From: Diadema setosum
Taxonomy: Eukaryota; Echinodermata; Echinoidea; Diadematoida; Diadematidae
Direction: 5' to 3'
Length of the DNA: 64,000 nucleotides
Assembly (NCBI GenBank): GCA_033980235.1
Contig: CM067066.1
Location: 31,142,680 to 31,206,679 of the forward strand
Below, in pieces: positions 33,591-44,867 of this stretch. The position numbers and the translations under genes are program-made. The stretch's first letter is position 1; each line of letters starts with the position of its first letter. The notes beneath the pieces are model-generated. The model did no database searches, was not told the origin of the DNA, and saw nothing but the letters and a program-made list of their open reading frames with translations.

Positions 33591-36368
33591 TTTTGACTAC
33601 ATGTATTTTGTTCCATTTTTTCTTTGTTCTCTCAAGAGTTGAATAGTGTGCACCGTGGCTGATCCAGTCTCCTGACAGTTGCTGATCTGTGAAGGCAAGA
33701 AGCTGCCCTCTGTTGTCATGTGATGACGCTATCCAGCACAACGTGTCATCATCTAAGTAGGTTTACCTTTATATCACACATTGTGGGCAGATAAACAGAA
33801 TGTTGTTCTCCAGGGCTAATGCCCCTCTGGTCTTAGCCACTGACAGCATAGAAGTACAACTAAACAAACAGTGAAAACACCCCAAAGTGACAAAAAAGAT
33901 GGATTACTTTGATACAGATGATGCCATCTTTTTGCTCATTAATGAGAGGGTTGCGGGGAAAATTTTTAATTGTGCACTGAAAAATATGATAAATAAGTTG
34001 TTTTTCCTCTTTCCTTTCTTATTTTTTCTTTTGCATGCACACTTGGGCAGAATGAGGTGCATCATGGGAGCAGACAAAATGACTTCATCTCCCCCCCCCC
34101 CACCAAAAAAAAAAAAACCAACAACAACAACAACAACAACAACAAAAAACCCATCTCAGCTTGGATTGCCTCATTGTATGTAGTGTTCCTAGGGAATCCA
34201 CAATGGGTGAAGTGCAACTCATTGATATGTGTATCTTGCTCTTCTCACATTTTATTTTTCATCTAGTTGGACCCATAGAGGACTGCCCTTGAGAAGGGTT
34301 AGCTGGCGTGAGGCCTGATGTCCCCATCCTTTGGTCTCTTCTCAGTGTCAGCAGGTGGTGATTCAGGACAGCAAGGGATAGGCAACTCAGTTTTTAGTGT
34401 TATCTTTCTGTGGGGGGAGGGCAGGGAATAAGCAATCCAGAATGCAAGCAAGTTTAGAACATTTGCTGGCTAGATGATTTTCTTGGAAGACATAGAGACC
34501 AGCAAGACTTTTTGACCAGTCTTGATGGGCATCTTCTCTACATGTGAAGAACAGGGAATAAGCCATCTGGAACTCACCAAGATGAGCATATTTAGTGGCT
34601 GAATGCTTTCTTAGAAAAGAAAACAAATTAGGAAATACATTGGTACCTTCTTTTCCCAATTTGAAAAGTAATCAGAACAATTACACAGTGCTTGCTGTAT
34701 TTGTCAGTGGGTGAAAACATTTTGTTGATGTCATGGGCACCATTGCTATACATGTATAGTGTATGTTCTGTAACCTCTAAAGTGCATGAATTGTAACTGA
34801 CAAAATTATTGGGTGAAGGATTGAAATACTGGGTATTGCAAATATTACTTTGAGGATTCCCACATATGCTTCTGTACTTTTCCCTAGATTTGCAGATTAT
34901 TTGATTAACCAAAGGTTGTATGTGACCCTTTTTATTACATACATGTACCTCAACTTTTATGAGTGCAATGGACCAAAAATGTCACATCTTGAAAAATGAG
35001 AATGAATGATTATTCGTTGTGTATATTTGTGTCTTTTTGATGTGCGCAGTGCATACAATTTACAAGGATCTTGTTATATACTGAGTTTCCACTGTATACA
35101 ATATCAACAAAATCAAAAATGTACAAGAGCTATAAAGGAGGTCATGATTGTTGTGTGAAACTTGTTTTTATTATACCGTTATGATATCCTAATTCCAAGC
35201 GGCAATCCACATTCATCACAATTGTTTGAGTTTCCTTACAGCTGTGTCAGGTTTTTTGGTGTGTGTGTGTGTGTTAATGAATGTCTGTATACCAGATTAC
35301 ATAACAGAAAAAGGTATAAGTATTAATATTCCAACCTACATCTCACAAGAATAAAATCCATTGACCAGATCAATGTGTAGTGAAAGAAACTTTGTCTCTG
35401 CTCTTGCCGCCTTTTACAGTGTAGAATAGATTAAAGTCTGGAGGTAAAAGAGGAGAAATACATTCTTATTCAAACTCATGGAAATGCCAAAATATTTAGC
35501 CCAATATTAACAGAGTTTGCCAGATATGTTCACCTGTTAGTATTGTTGAATTCAGACCAAGCTGCAGATATGTGAATGCCATTTTATTTTGTAATATCTC
35601 CGTAGATTTTCAAGCATTTATTTGGCCTGATATTGTGATAACCTGTTCCTGCATTTATTGGATATTTTACCTTTGTTCATCTGCACACTGTATGTGTCTA
35701 GCATTCAAATTAATTTGTGAGATGGTGTTACTCATTTTTCTCTGTCAAGTGAAATGTTTCAAATCAAAGTCTCAAATTAAAGAGAGAATGTTTTGTAAAT
35801 ACCTATCCCCTGACTAGCAGTCATCTGGTGTTCAAATACAGATGTTTTCTTCTAGTACTGAACAAATAGGAGAAAATTTGAATCTGCGTATTATGTTTGT
35901 GTTTATTAACTTCCATGATATTGGTGTATGTAGTCAGAAAAGAAATACAGTTGATATGTGAGAAAGAGAATGCACCTATGTAGTCTAATTAATATGTATG
36001 AACATTAGTACACATAATGTTACCCCTTCATGAAGGGCTTTAGTTGACTGGTTACTTGTCAGTTGATAGTGTGACATTAAAGTAGTGTGAAAATAAAAGG
36101 CACACAATTTTTTTCCTCATTATATGGAATGTTATTTATATTTTGATTCTGTGGAATTAAACCATGAAGTTCATCTTACCCAGGTGAGCACAAAAAGTGA
36201 TGTTTAAACAGAGCTATCCTTGTCCATCATTGTGAGCGTAATTAAAATAGTGGTAAGATAAGTAGATAAGATTAAAAAAAGAAATTCTCTGTTCCTCCAA
36301 GAAATGCAGCTGGACGGACTTCTCCCTTACACACACACACACAAAAAAAAAATCACCCCAAGTAAAAT
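33591..36368. other. Spacer between BBS10 and OXA1L, upstream half
   Basis: No coding exon was found. It contains an ACA trinucleotide run (34118-34145) and a diverged direct duplication (CAGGGAATAAGC.AT at 34427 and 34551). Otherwise it is plain AT-rich DNA. Confidence 0.4.
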
Positions 36369-36553
36369 AAAAAAAAGAAATTGAAATAGGAAGGAAATAA
36401 AGAAATGAACATTTATAAGCGTATATTATATACATTTGTCATTTGTTTATATATACTGTATATATGTATATATATATATATATATATAAACAAAGTTTAT
36501 ATAATATATGCTTATAAATGTTCATTGTATTTCTTTATTTCCTTCCTATTTCA

Positions 36554-36560
<7 letters not shown>
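36369..36560. repeat. AT-rich palindrome
   Basis: About 60 bp at 36369-36432 (TAGGAAGGAAATAAAGAAAT, GAACATTTATAAGC) recur inverted at about 36495-36560, around a TA-repeat centre (36465-36488). It can form a long cruciform. Confidence 0.8.

Positions 36561-36606
<46 letters not shown>
36557..36606. repeat. TA microsatellite
   Basis: About 25 TA units directly beside the AT-rich palindrome. Confidence 0.9.
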
Positions 36607-36607
<1 letters not shown>

Positions 36608-36678
36608 CGAAGAATCAAGAAATAAACTAGTAATGCATTATTTCGCCAATAAGAATGAGTTTATTGAACAACTCAAAT

Positions 36679-36703
36679 TTTCGGTGGCCTCCACCTTCTT
36701 CAG
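36679..36703 (-). ncRNA. Hammerhead-like core motif, second instance
   Basis: On the minus strand the order is CTGAAGA, a perfect 5-bp helix GGTGG/CCACC with an AGG loop, then GAAA. As at 17973-17999, an extra A precedes the helix. It sits in repeat sequence just outside the large inverted repeat. Stems I and III are not evident, so function is uncertain. Confidence 0.35.
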
Positions 36704-36755
36704 GAGTCTCGACGGGGAATGTCAATACCAAAACATAAATTGAATATGAAGAGCG

Positions 36756-37004
36756 CGCACTCATACACAGAATTGGTTGCTATGAGAGTGCGTACCCTTT
36801 ACAATGATGTTGCCATGTAGACGCAATGTAGTCAAGGTACCCCACGCATAAGGAGGAGGACATTGACATGTTTATTACGTAACAATGGTGTTCAATTACT
36901 TTGTATCATCACATGTTATGATATCGACATATGTACTCATCAACGTACCATAAGTTACAAAATTAGGTTAAAGAGCGCTCCAACAATCAAATTGTTTCAT
37001 GACT
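36756..37004 (+). repeat. Left arm of a ~250-bp near-perfect inverted repeat
   Basis: From CGCACTCATACACAGAATTG to CATGACT, this arm matches the complement of 37804-38053 base for base, apart from a single T indel near the inner end. The two arms are separated by about 800 bp. Confidence 0.9.
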
Positions 37005-37803
37005 TTAAATACAAAAATCATTGGTGGGAAGAAGTTGGTATAATAATTCCTGTTAAGAAACAGATGAAATCATCAATTACAAAAACCACAGTTCGGTGTC
37101 TCGCTGAAATCTAAACAGATTTGAACATGCAAGTGTGAAATTGATTGACTCATACAACTGAGTGATAGGATGACAGTGTGAATCCATCTACAGAAAATAA
37201 TACAAAGTAAGAGTAAATTGATTATTAAGATGGAGACATGAAATCATAATATTCGCTATAATTCGTCGTAATCTCAGACAGAATAACATGGGTGTATGCA
37301 AGGGGGGGTCGGGAGGGTCGCGACAACCCCCCCAAATTTTCAAAAGGTCCACTTTTTGTGAAAGACACTTTTGTTTTTTGAGGGCTTTTTACTCTATATA
37401 GGCCTACAACAGGGGAAAAAAGTGACCGGTGTTCCAGCAAATTGTCAAAAACCTCGTAAATTTCGTAACTTAGTTTTAATATGCCATAATTTACCTTATT
37501 TCTAAGCCGCACTGCCATGCCGAAAAAGTCACTTTTGTATGCACCAAATGGCCTCAGTCATTTTAAGATATAAAATTCAGAAACTCCCTACCGTGGGAGG
37601 GGGGACACCCCCCTCCCACACCCTCCCCCCGCTCGGTCGCTCCGCTCCCTCGCACAGGTAAAGGTCCTAAATTTTTATTACGACCCCCCCCCAGAAAAAA
37701 TCCTGGATACACCCCTGAATAACCAACTAATATCACAACACCAGTGGTAGTGAAACAGTTATCAATTAGAACAAAAGTCATTAGTCATTAGTCATTAGTC
37801 ATT
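37005..37803. other. Loop of the large inverted repeat
   Basis: Contains G/C-homopolymer-rich repeat fragments (37301-37335, 37594-37640, 37684-37692) and the phrase AATCCTGGATACACCCCTG, typical of dispersed repeats in marine invertebrates. It ends in a CATTAGT heptamer repeat (about 37777-37806). No coding exon. Confidence 0.5.
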
Positions 37804-38053
37804 AGTCATGAAACAAATTTGATTGTTGGAGCGCTCTTTAACCTAATTTTGTAACTTATGGTACGTTGATGAGTACATATGTCGATATCATAACATGTGA
37901 TGATACAAAGTAATTGAACACCATTGTTACGTAATAAACATGTCAATGTCCTCCTCCTTATGCGTGGGGTACCTTGACTACATTGCGTCTACATGGCAAC
38001 ATCATTGTAAAGGGTACGCACTCTCATAGCAACCAATTCTGTGTATGAGTGCG
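37804..38053 (-). repeat. Right arm of the ~250-bp near-perfect inverted repeat
   Basis: Complement of 36756-37004. Such high identity implies recent duplication or ongoing gene conversion between the arms. TA and GA microsatellites follow immediately (38055-38190). Confidence 0.9.
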
Positions 38054-38054
38054 A

Positions 38055-38095
38055 TATATATATATAATTATATAGATATACATTGTATAGACGCC

Positions 38096-38147
<52 letters not shown>

Positions 38148-38157
38148 TACATGTATG

Positions 38158-38190
<33 letters not shown>
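38055..38190. repeat. TA/GA compound microsatellites
   Basis: TA runs at about 38056-38065, 38096-38110 and 38163-38190, with a GA run at 38111-38142. Confidence 0.85.
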
Positions 38191-38194
<4 letters not shown>

Positions 38195-38581
38195 CAGTAT
38201 CGGTCATCACAAGACCATTATTTGCTTGCTTGGCAGTGAGTAAACAACAACAACACAACAATTACCTATAACAGCATGCAAGTATCTAAAATGCAACAAC
38301 AAACGAACATTTGTTGGAAAATTACGTGCTGGAAAATTACGGCAATTAATTTTATTTCAATTTAATTCACTTTTCGTAATACATATAATGTATATGATTA
38401 CATAAATATACACGTACATTGTATAACAAAATATTATTCATCAAAAATTGGAGGATCCACTCGTCCGCGACCCCGATCCCGCCCCCCCCCCCCCCCCCCC
38501 CCCGTCCCCCCCTCCCACCTCGCTCCTCACGTATCACTCGCCGAGCTAGCGCTATCGATCGAGGTATGACCGCTAGTCAAG
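38191..38581. promoter_or_regulatory. Region upstream of OXA1L, probable promoter
   Basis: Includes a C-homopolymer (38481-38503) and a short GC-richer patch just before the start codon. No TATA box at a plausible distance was seen. Assignment rests on position only. Confidence 0.35.
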
Positions 38582-38653
38582 ATGTCGGCGTTCGTGCGTA
38601 GTCCACATGCGGCTCGTCAGTTGTTCTTATGTTGCACTCGTCGACAAGAATGG
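38582..38653 (+). CDS. OXA1L: OXA1L coding exon 1 (aa 1-24)
   Basis: [20 protein letters not shown] then RQEW, followed by GTAAGT. Presequence. Confidence 0.85.
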
Positions 38654-41600
38654 GTAAGTTTTTTCACTCTGTCGAGACAAATCTCTTGACTGAGGATCAA
38701 AGAGGTCGAGGCACTGCCAAGAGGTCTATATATATATATGTATATATTTTTTTTTGAGATATTATCTGATCCGATGAATTAATCGGACTCGGATCGTTCA
38801 GCCCAAATAATTTTACCCCCCTACTTGACGAGTCTAAAGTAGAATCTGTACGTGATTTGCAGTAGGGTATATGTGGGACTACAGGATATTGTGTAACGCT
38901 GTAATTTAGAAGCCCAGAAAAGTTTCGTCAACCTCACAATTTGGCTCGTAGCGTTTGTTTTCGTACATGTAATTGAGGCTGATTGAGGTTAACACGTTTT
39001 CAAGATATTCTCTGATAGTATAACTAGTGTCTATGAAGTTTACTGATTGGAATGATCATGTAGTATTATGATTGTCCTGGTCTGGTCATATGAAATGGTC
39101 TCGGATAATTCGATAATTAGGACAATCACATGCACATGCAATTTTATTTTGGGGCTTTTGTGTTTGGGGCTATGCAAATTATTTGCGCAGTCGTAAATTG
39201 TGGTCAGTCATTAACATTTCATGAGAATACATGAGCATACGCATCATATCGATATAGACTAATTGAAACAAATATTTTTATAAAAATTAATTAAAATGAG
39301 TTTTCTATAATGACTAGGATGATCGGCACTCGCACCAAGGTTCAACCTCCCGTGCGTGTGTGTGCCAAGGTTCGACAGTGTAAAGCGTAGTCTCGTACCG
39401 GTAGATGTTTCTAACGTTACATGTAGCAGGCAGGTGGTCCAGTAATTTGGACGCGTTGTGGTCAAATTATGGGCAGCTTGCATTAGATGAGCTCTAGGCC
39501 TACAGCTGTGCTACAGGCTTATGGCGCACAAGGAAACATCGATGATCAAGTTTAATTCCTTGCAATTTTCTCCATGATATATTATATTTTCAGCGATTGC
39601 AGAAGGTGAAGCTGTATAGTACCCACAACTGCAGACACACTGCCCACAGATTGAGGGCACTTCCCAGCTGCAGCCGTGCACTCCCTTCCCTGGTATCAAG
39701 ACAGAGATTGGGGATAGTCTCTCTCGCAGAGCAGGCATCATCAAGAAGATGGAACAGCACAGAATCCACCGTTGCTGAGCCGATTACTCAGGTACAACAC
39801 TCAACAGTGTATTAAACAGTCAGTTATAAGTACTTCGTGGAAATCCCTTTTTATTTCCTTATAATGTGTTTGAAAATATCTATGAATGAGATATAGGCCT
39901 ACTTGGTCTTCTTTTTTTTTTTAAATCCTGAATAATCATCACCCATCTTGTTATATGAAATGAGAGACTTTGTAGCATTGTTGAACCAATGTGAATCTGT
40001 GGTATATTTTCTAGTTGGACATACATACAGAAGTGTTCAAGGAAAGCTTTGTCATGATAGTAAATGTCCAAAAAAATACAGCCTCTGCATACTTTACAAT
40101 ACATGTCATGAACTTACTTTGATTCTAGAACATGGTAATTCCCCTGGACAAGTACAAAATGTAACTAGCACACAATAAGTGCAAACTCAGCGTTCATTTG
40201 TGGTCGCTGTGGGCCATTCAGAGACTCCTGAAAAGCCTTCTAAATTATGACAGCTGTTTGACATTTTTTTGATACTTTGAACAAGTCAACATCTTTATTG
40301 TGTTTCCTTTGAACAGAATAAGGAAAGCTTGTTACATGATGACTTTCACACAAAACTGAATACATATTATTATTCAGGTTTGAGTTTCTTCAGTTTGTCT
40401 CCCTCTACAAATGAAAATTTGTTAAGATCGCAACTGCTGATCTGTAAATTAACAAACATGTAGGAAAAAAGGAACCAGTGGGACTCGAACCTGTCATCTA
40501 CTGCTTTCCGGGCAGCGACACTACCACCAGGCTGTCCCTGGTTGCCGGCAGTGACACGATGAATATGGAACAAATACCCAAGCTCCGAGATTCCGACATT
40601 GTTATGTTAAGTAGTCCAAAGCGGACAAGGCATAGGATAATGAAAGAAAGTTATTATTTTCATTTGTAGAGGGAGACAAACTGAAGAAACTCAAACCTGA
40701 GCCTTCACCCCTCTGAATAATATCTTTCTTTCATATTATTGTTGTTTGAACACAGCTTGGGGAACAGGCTGGTATTGAGAATGTGGCAGACCCCACAGCA
40801 GTCGGATCCATTGCAACAACAGCTCAGGACATCCTGCAGCCAGTCGGGGAAGTTCCCTTTACTGAGTTAGGTCTTGGTGGCTTCACCCCCATCGGCATAC
40901 TACAGTCAAGCTTGGAATTTCTACATGTCTCTGCAGGCCTACCATGGTGGGCTGCCATAGCAGCAGGTAAGTCGAGAAGTATTCTGAGTCCATACTCTTT
41001 GCTGCTTATTGTATAAAAATGTTTTTATGTTCTTTGTCTTATTGCTATTCAAGTCTTACTGCTGTGTAAAGTCTTACTGCTGTGTAAAGTGTAATAGGAC
41101 AGAGGGTATGGAAAGTTGACAGAGGCTTTATTGATCAATTGCAAATGCAAAAGTGTTAGATGATATTAACTTTCAACTGTTGTATTTGTACTTTTTTATG
41201 ATTGATATGATTATTACAACTATCAAATGTTAATCATGAATAAGAATTATTATATTGTAATACCATTTTTTTTCATAGTGTTTGGTCCTCATGAAATGTT
41301 CAGGCCTTGTGTTCAAAAGTTTTTGTTGTATTCCAGGAACCGTCATTGCAAGAATATGCATATTTCCTCTGATGCTGAAGAACCAGAAGTATGCCATCAG
41401 ACTGAACAACTGCATGCCAACTTTCCAGAGACTGACCAAAGAGATGAATGATGCAAAGGCATGTGGGGATCAGTTTGAGAGTGAGTTTTTTTCACCCTTT
41501 TTCTGTTCTTTTTTTTGTTTTTGTTTTTTGTATGGCACTCTGTGGCAGGGCGATCCTTGGTTGTCAACTAAGGCTGGTTACCAGTAGTGTGTGTACGCAA

Positions 41601-44600
41601 GGGGAACATTTTTGTTCAGACCAAGTTTCTATGTGTCTGTGTTTCTGTGAAACAGCCCACTTTGCCAAATGTGCACCATCCCTGTAGGAGAAGTGAAGTG
41701 GAATCTCCCGCATGCATGACACAAAGGACCTTTGGCTCTTGTGACCCATCAGAGGGGCAGATATAGTGTTTGCTGCTGAAAAGAGTGGATAGCATAATCA
41801 ATTGATGATACATAACATTGTTCAGCTGAATTCTCTTGGACACACACTATGTGTTTCTTTGTTGTACGGCAGACAAATTATATTGCATGCTCAACACTGT
41901 CATTACCATTGGCAATTATGCTGCGTGGGATGCCAATGGTACTTCCAGAGCTAAAATTGAATGAAGGTTCAGTTTCATCATTATTGTGATCAACATGACT
42001 TTCAATTCTTTTATTTCATGTTTGTCATGCCTCTTCTTTGTGTCTTTTGCTAGTGACATGCAAATTTCACCTTGTAGTTTTCCAAATTCAGGTTAGATAA
42101 TCACACTGTCAAGATTAAACATAGTTGTATATGCATTTTTGTTTGTTTGTTTTTAAATCATGCAATCCTTTTTTTTTTTTTTTTTTGGGGGGGGGGGAGA
42201 AATTAGTTGCATGTATACCAAAGTTTCAAACACTACTTCCCTGTATCCCATTGCCCTCAATTTTATCACTCAAACTAAACATTAGTCAACAATTAAAATT
42301 CAATCTCATTCCCTGTAATGGCATTGATATTAAGGCCAAAACTTAGTTCCATGTGAATCATGAGACACAATCATTTATCAGGGCCTTGTCAGATGATGAA
42401 AATGCATTCTATTACTTTATTGTAGAAGAACATTTGTTGCTTGATTGTGTAATGTTGCTTTGATCATGTTTTGTAAGTTGTAATAATTGCAGAAAATGCC
42501 ACTTTTTCCTTCTGTCTAGTGACGAGAAAGAGCATGGAATTGCAGCAGTTCATGAAGAAGAATGACGTCAACCCACTGAAGAGTTTTGCTGGCATGATAG
42601 TGCAGGTGTGAACTACTTTCAAAACTCTACCATAAGTTTCATCTCAACAATGACAACATTCGTAATCACCTTTCCCTTAGTTAGTATTCTGTACGAAAAG
42701 TTCTGATGGTGTGATAATGATGCTGTATGAGTAGGTATCACTTGTTTAGTATACCATAAACACTCATGTATAAGGCACACCTTTTTTGTCCTGAAAAAAT
42801 TGAATATTGTGGGTACGCTTTATACACAATGAAAGTACCTGTGTCCGTGTTTGTTCGTTTATTTTAACCACCCGATGTCCAAAGTTGGGATGTCCCCTTA
42901 ACTCTCTTGCATGCCCGACTCAGTCGACGGCGTGCCAAGTTCGCATATTCTGCTCAAATGCATAAACTCGCCCAAACTGATCGATAAATCGCCAAATGCC
43001 ACAATACAATGAAAGGGTTTTTTGAAATTCCCTTCCTGTCACATGTAGCTTACATTTTATGTGGTGATTGACTATCGATCTGTGTTCCTGACTTGATTTG
43101 CAAGTAAATTCTAAGTTTCTTTCACTGTTTTGTGTTCAAAAGGCATGCCTCTACAATAATGTAGCTACTGGTCATTTGAAAGAAAAACAGTCATAGATTC
43201 CTCATACAATTTACATAAAAGCAAAGCTTGGCATTTTCTCTACAACTTTGATCACTGCATGTCCAGGGTAACAGGAATTTATAAAAGTTACATAGATAGA
43301 TTTGAAAGCCAAAATGTTTTCCCAAAGCATAACTATGTTAGTGTCTCAGAATAATGTGGTACTGAGGAGGTTTACACCATGGCACATAAAGAGTTATGGT
43401 AAAACTATTTCTCTTTTCACGTTGCTTCCATAATGCAGGCGCCAGTCTTCATCTCCTTCTTCATCGGTCTGCGACGCATGGCGACGCTCCCTGTGGAGAG
43501 CATGCAGACTGGGGGCCTGTGGTGGTTCACCGACCTCACGACAAGTGACCCCTACTACGCCCTTCCAGTCCTGGCCAGCTTGTCCATGTTCGCAGTCATG
43601 GAGGTATGAGCTGAGTTTAGATGGCACTGTGCAGTGATTATTTACAAATCTCAGTCCACAAATTGATGGGCTCATTTTTTGTCAGCAATACAGTGCCCAT
43701 TACATTTGTGTTTTGGAAAACTAAAAATGAATAAAGTGGGAGCCAAGTAGCAAAATATGATTTACTGCAGATGAGATCTTGTTTATATATTGCATTGTAA
43801 ACATTACTGTAATAGAATGAAGTAAGCCCTTGCATTTTGTGTTTTGATTACGTTAGCGGGTTGTGTTTTGACATCTAGAAGAAAGATTAGATTACCATCT
43901 GCAGTTAAATGGCAGGATTCCTTATGCTTGTGCACGGTAGGGCACTTCTTTTATCGTTTGTGTGAATTTCAACAAAATAGAATGGTGTTTGTCATAGTAC
44001 ACCATAGTAAAAACCAAATAATACCTGTCCAAATTGACTTCACTCTCTTCTGGCTCGCAAATGACAAAATATCAATCGCTTGTAATGGCTGAATAAATGT
44101 GTGTATAAACGCTGTGTATGACCACTATTTTCCTATGCCATAAGTAGCAGTCCGTGATTTCAAAGTGGCGGATCAAGTCTTTGGTTCATCCGAATTATCT
44201 CCAAATATTAGGACCATAGTAGAGCTAAACTTTTTCCTCATTTCTCACCCATAATTCTCGTAGCTCGGCGGTGAGGCGGGTGTCAGCAACGCCCAAGCCC
44301 AGAAGATGCGAACTGTCCTCAGGGTCATGCCTTTTGTCATCCTCCCACTCATTGCCTCTCTTCCGAAGGTAAGTGACTCTTCCCGTGCTTCCATCCCGTT
44401 AACCTTCTGCGTGCCACACTAATTATCTGTCCATAGGTTTGTGTGTGAAGTTTGTACGCATTTGACTCACTGGCACAGAAATGCTGAAGATCCTAAGGTG
44501 GTATACTGGGATACACTATATTATAATGGTCACTGCAGTGCAGGTACTGTCCTTTATATGAGACAAAGTGTCGGGATACTTAACTTGGATGTTAAAGTTT

Positions 44601-44817
44601 TTATCTCAGTACAAAATATTTATCTCCGGAATTTTCAGCTGTTCACACCACAGCCTTCATCTTTGACTTGATCACTTGATGGTCGATTATTATATTAAGG
44701 CTATAGTGTTGACAGCTGGAAATTCCAGAGGTACATGTAGATATTATGTATTGAGATCAAAAGTTTAACACCAATTTCAGATTAATTTCTAGTACAGATG
44801 AGTTGGTACACCACTGT

Positions 44818-44867
<50 letters not shown>

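Noticed and set aside
37563..37781. 72-aa minus frame with Gly-rich peptide
   Set aside because: Translation of a GC-homopolymer dispersed repeat commonly seen in marine invertebrate genomes; no domain.
36405..38261. Ile/Tyr-rich open frames
   Set aside because: They arise from TA and GA microsatellites and palindromic repeats.
40467..40545. A functional tRNA gene
   Set aside because: Acceptor and T stems do not pair, U33 is replaced by C, and it lies inside an inverted-repeat element. Kept only as a tRNA-like unit.
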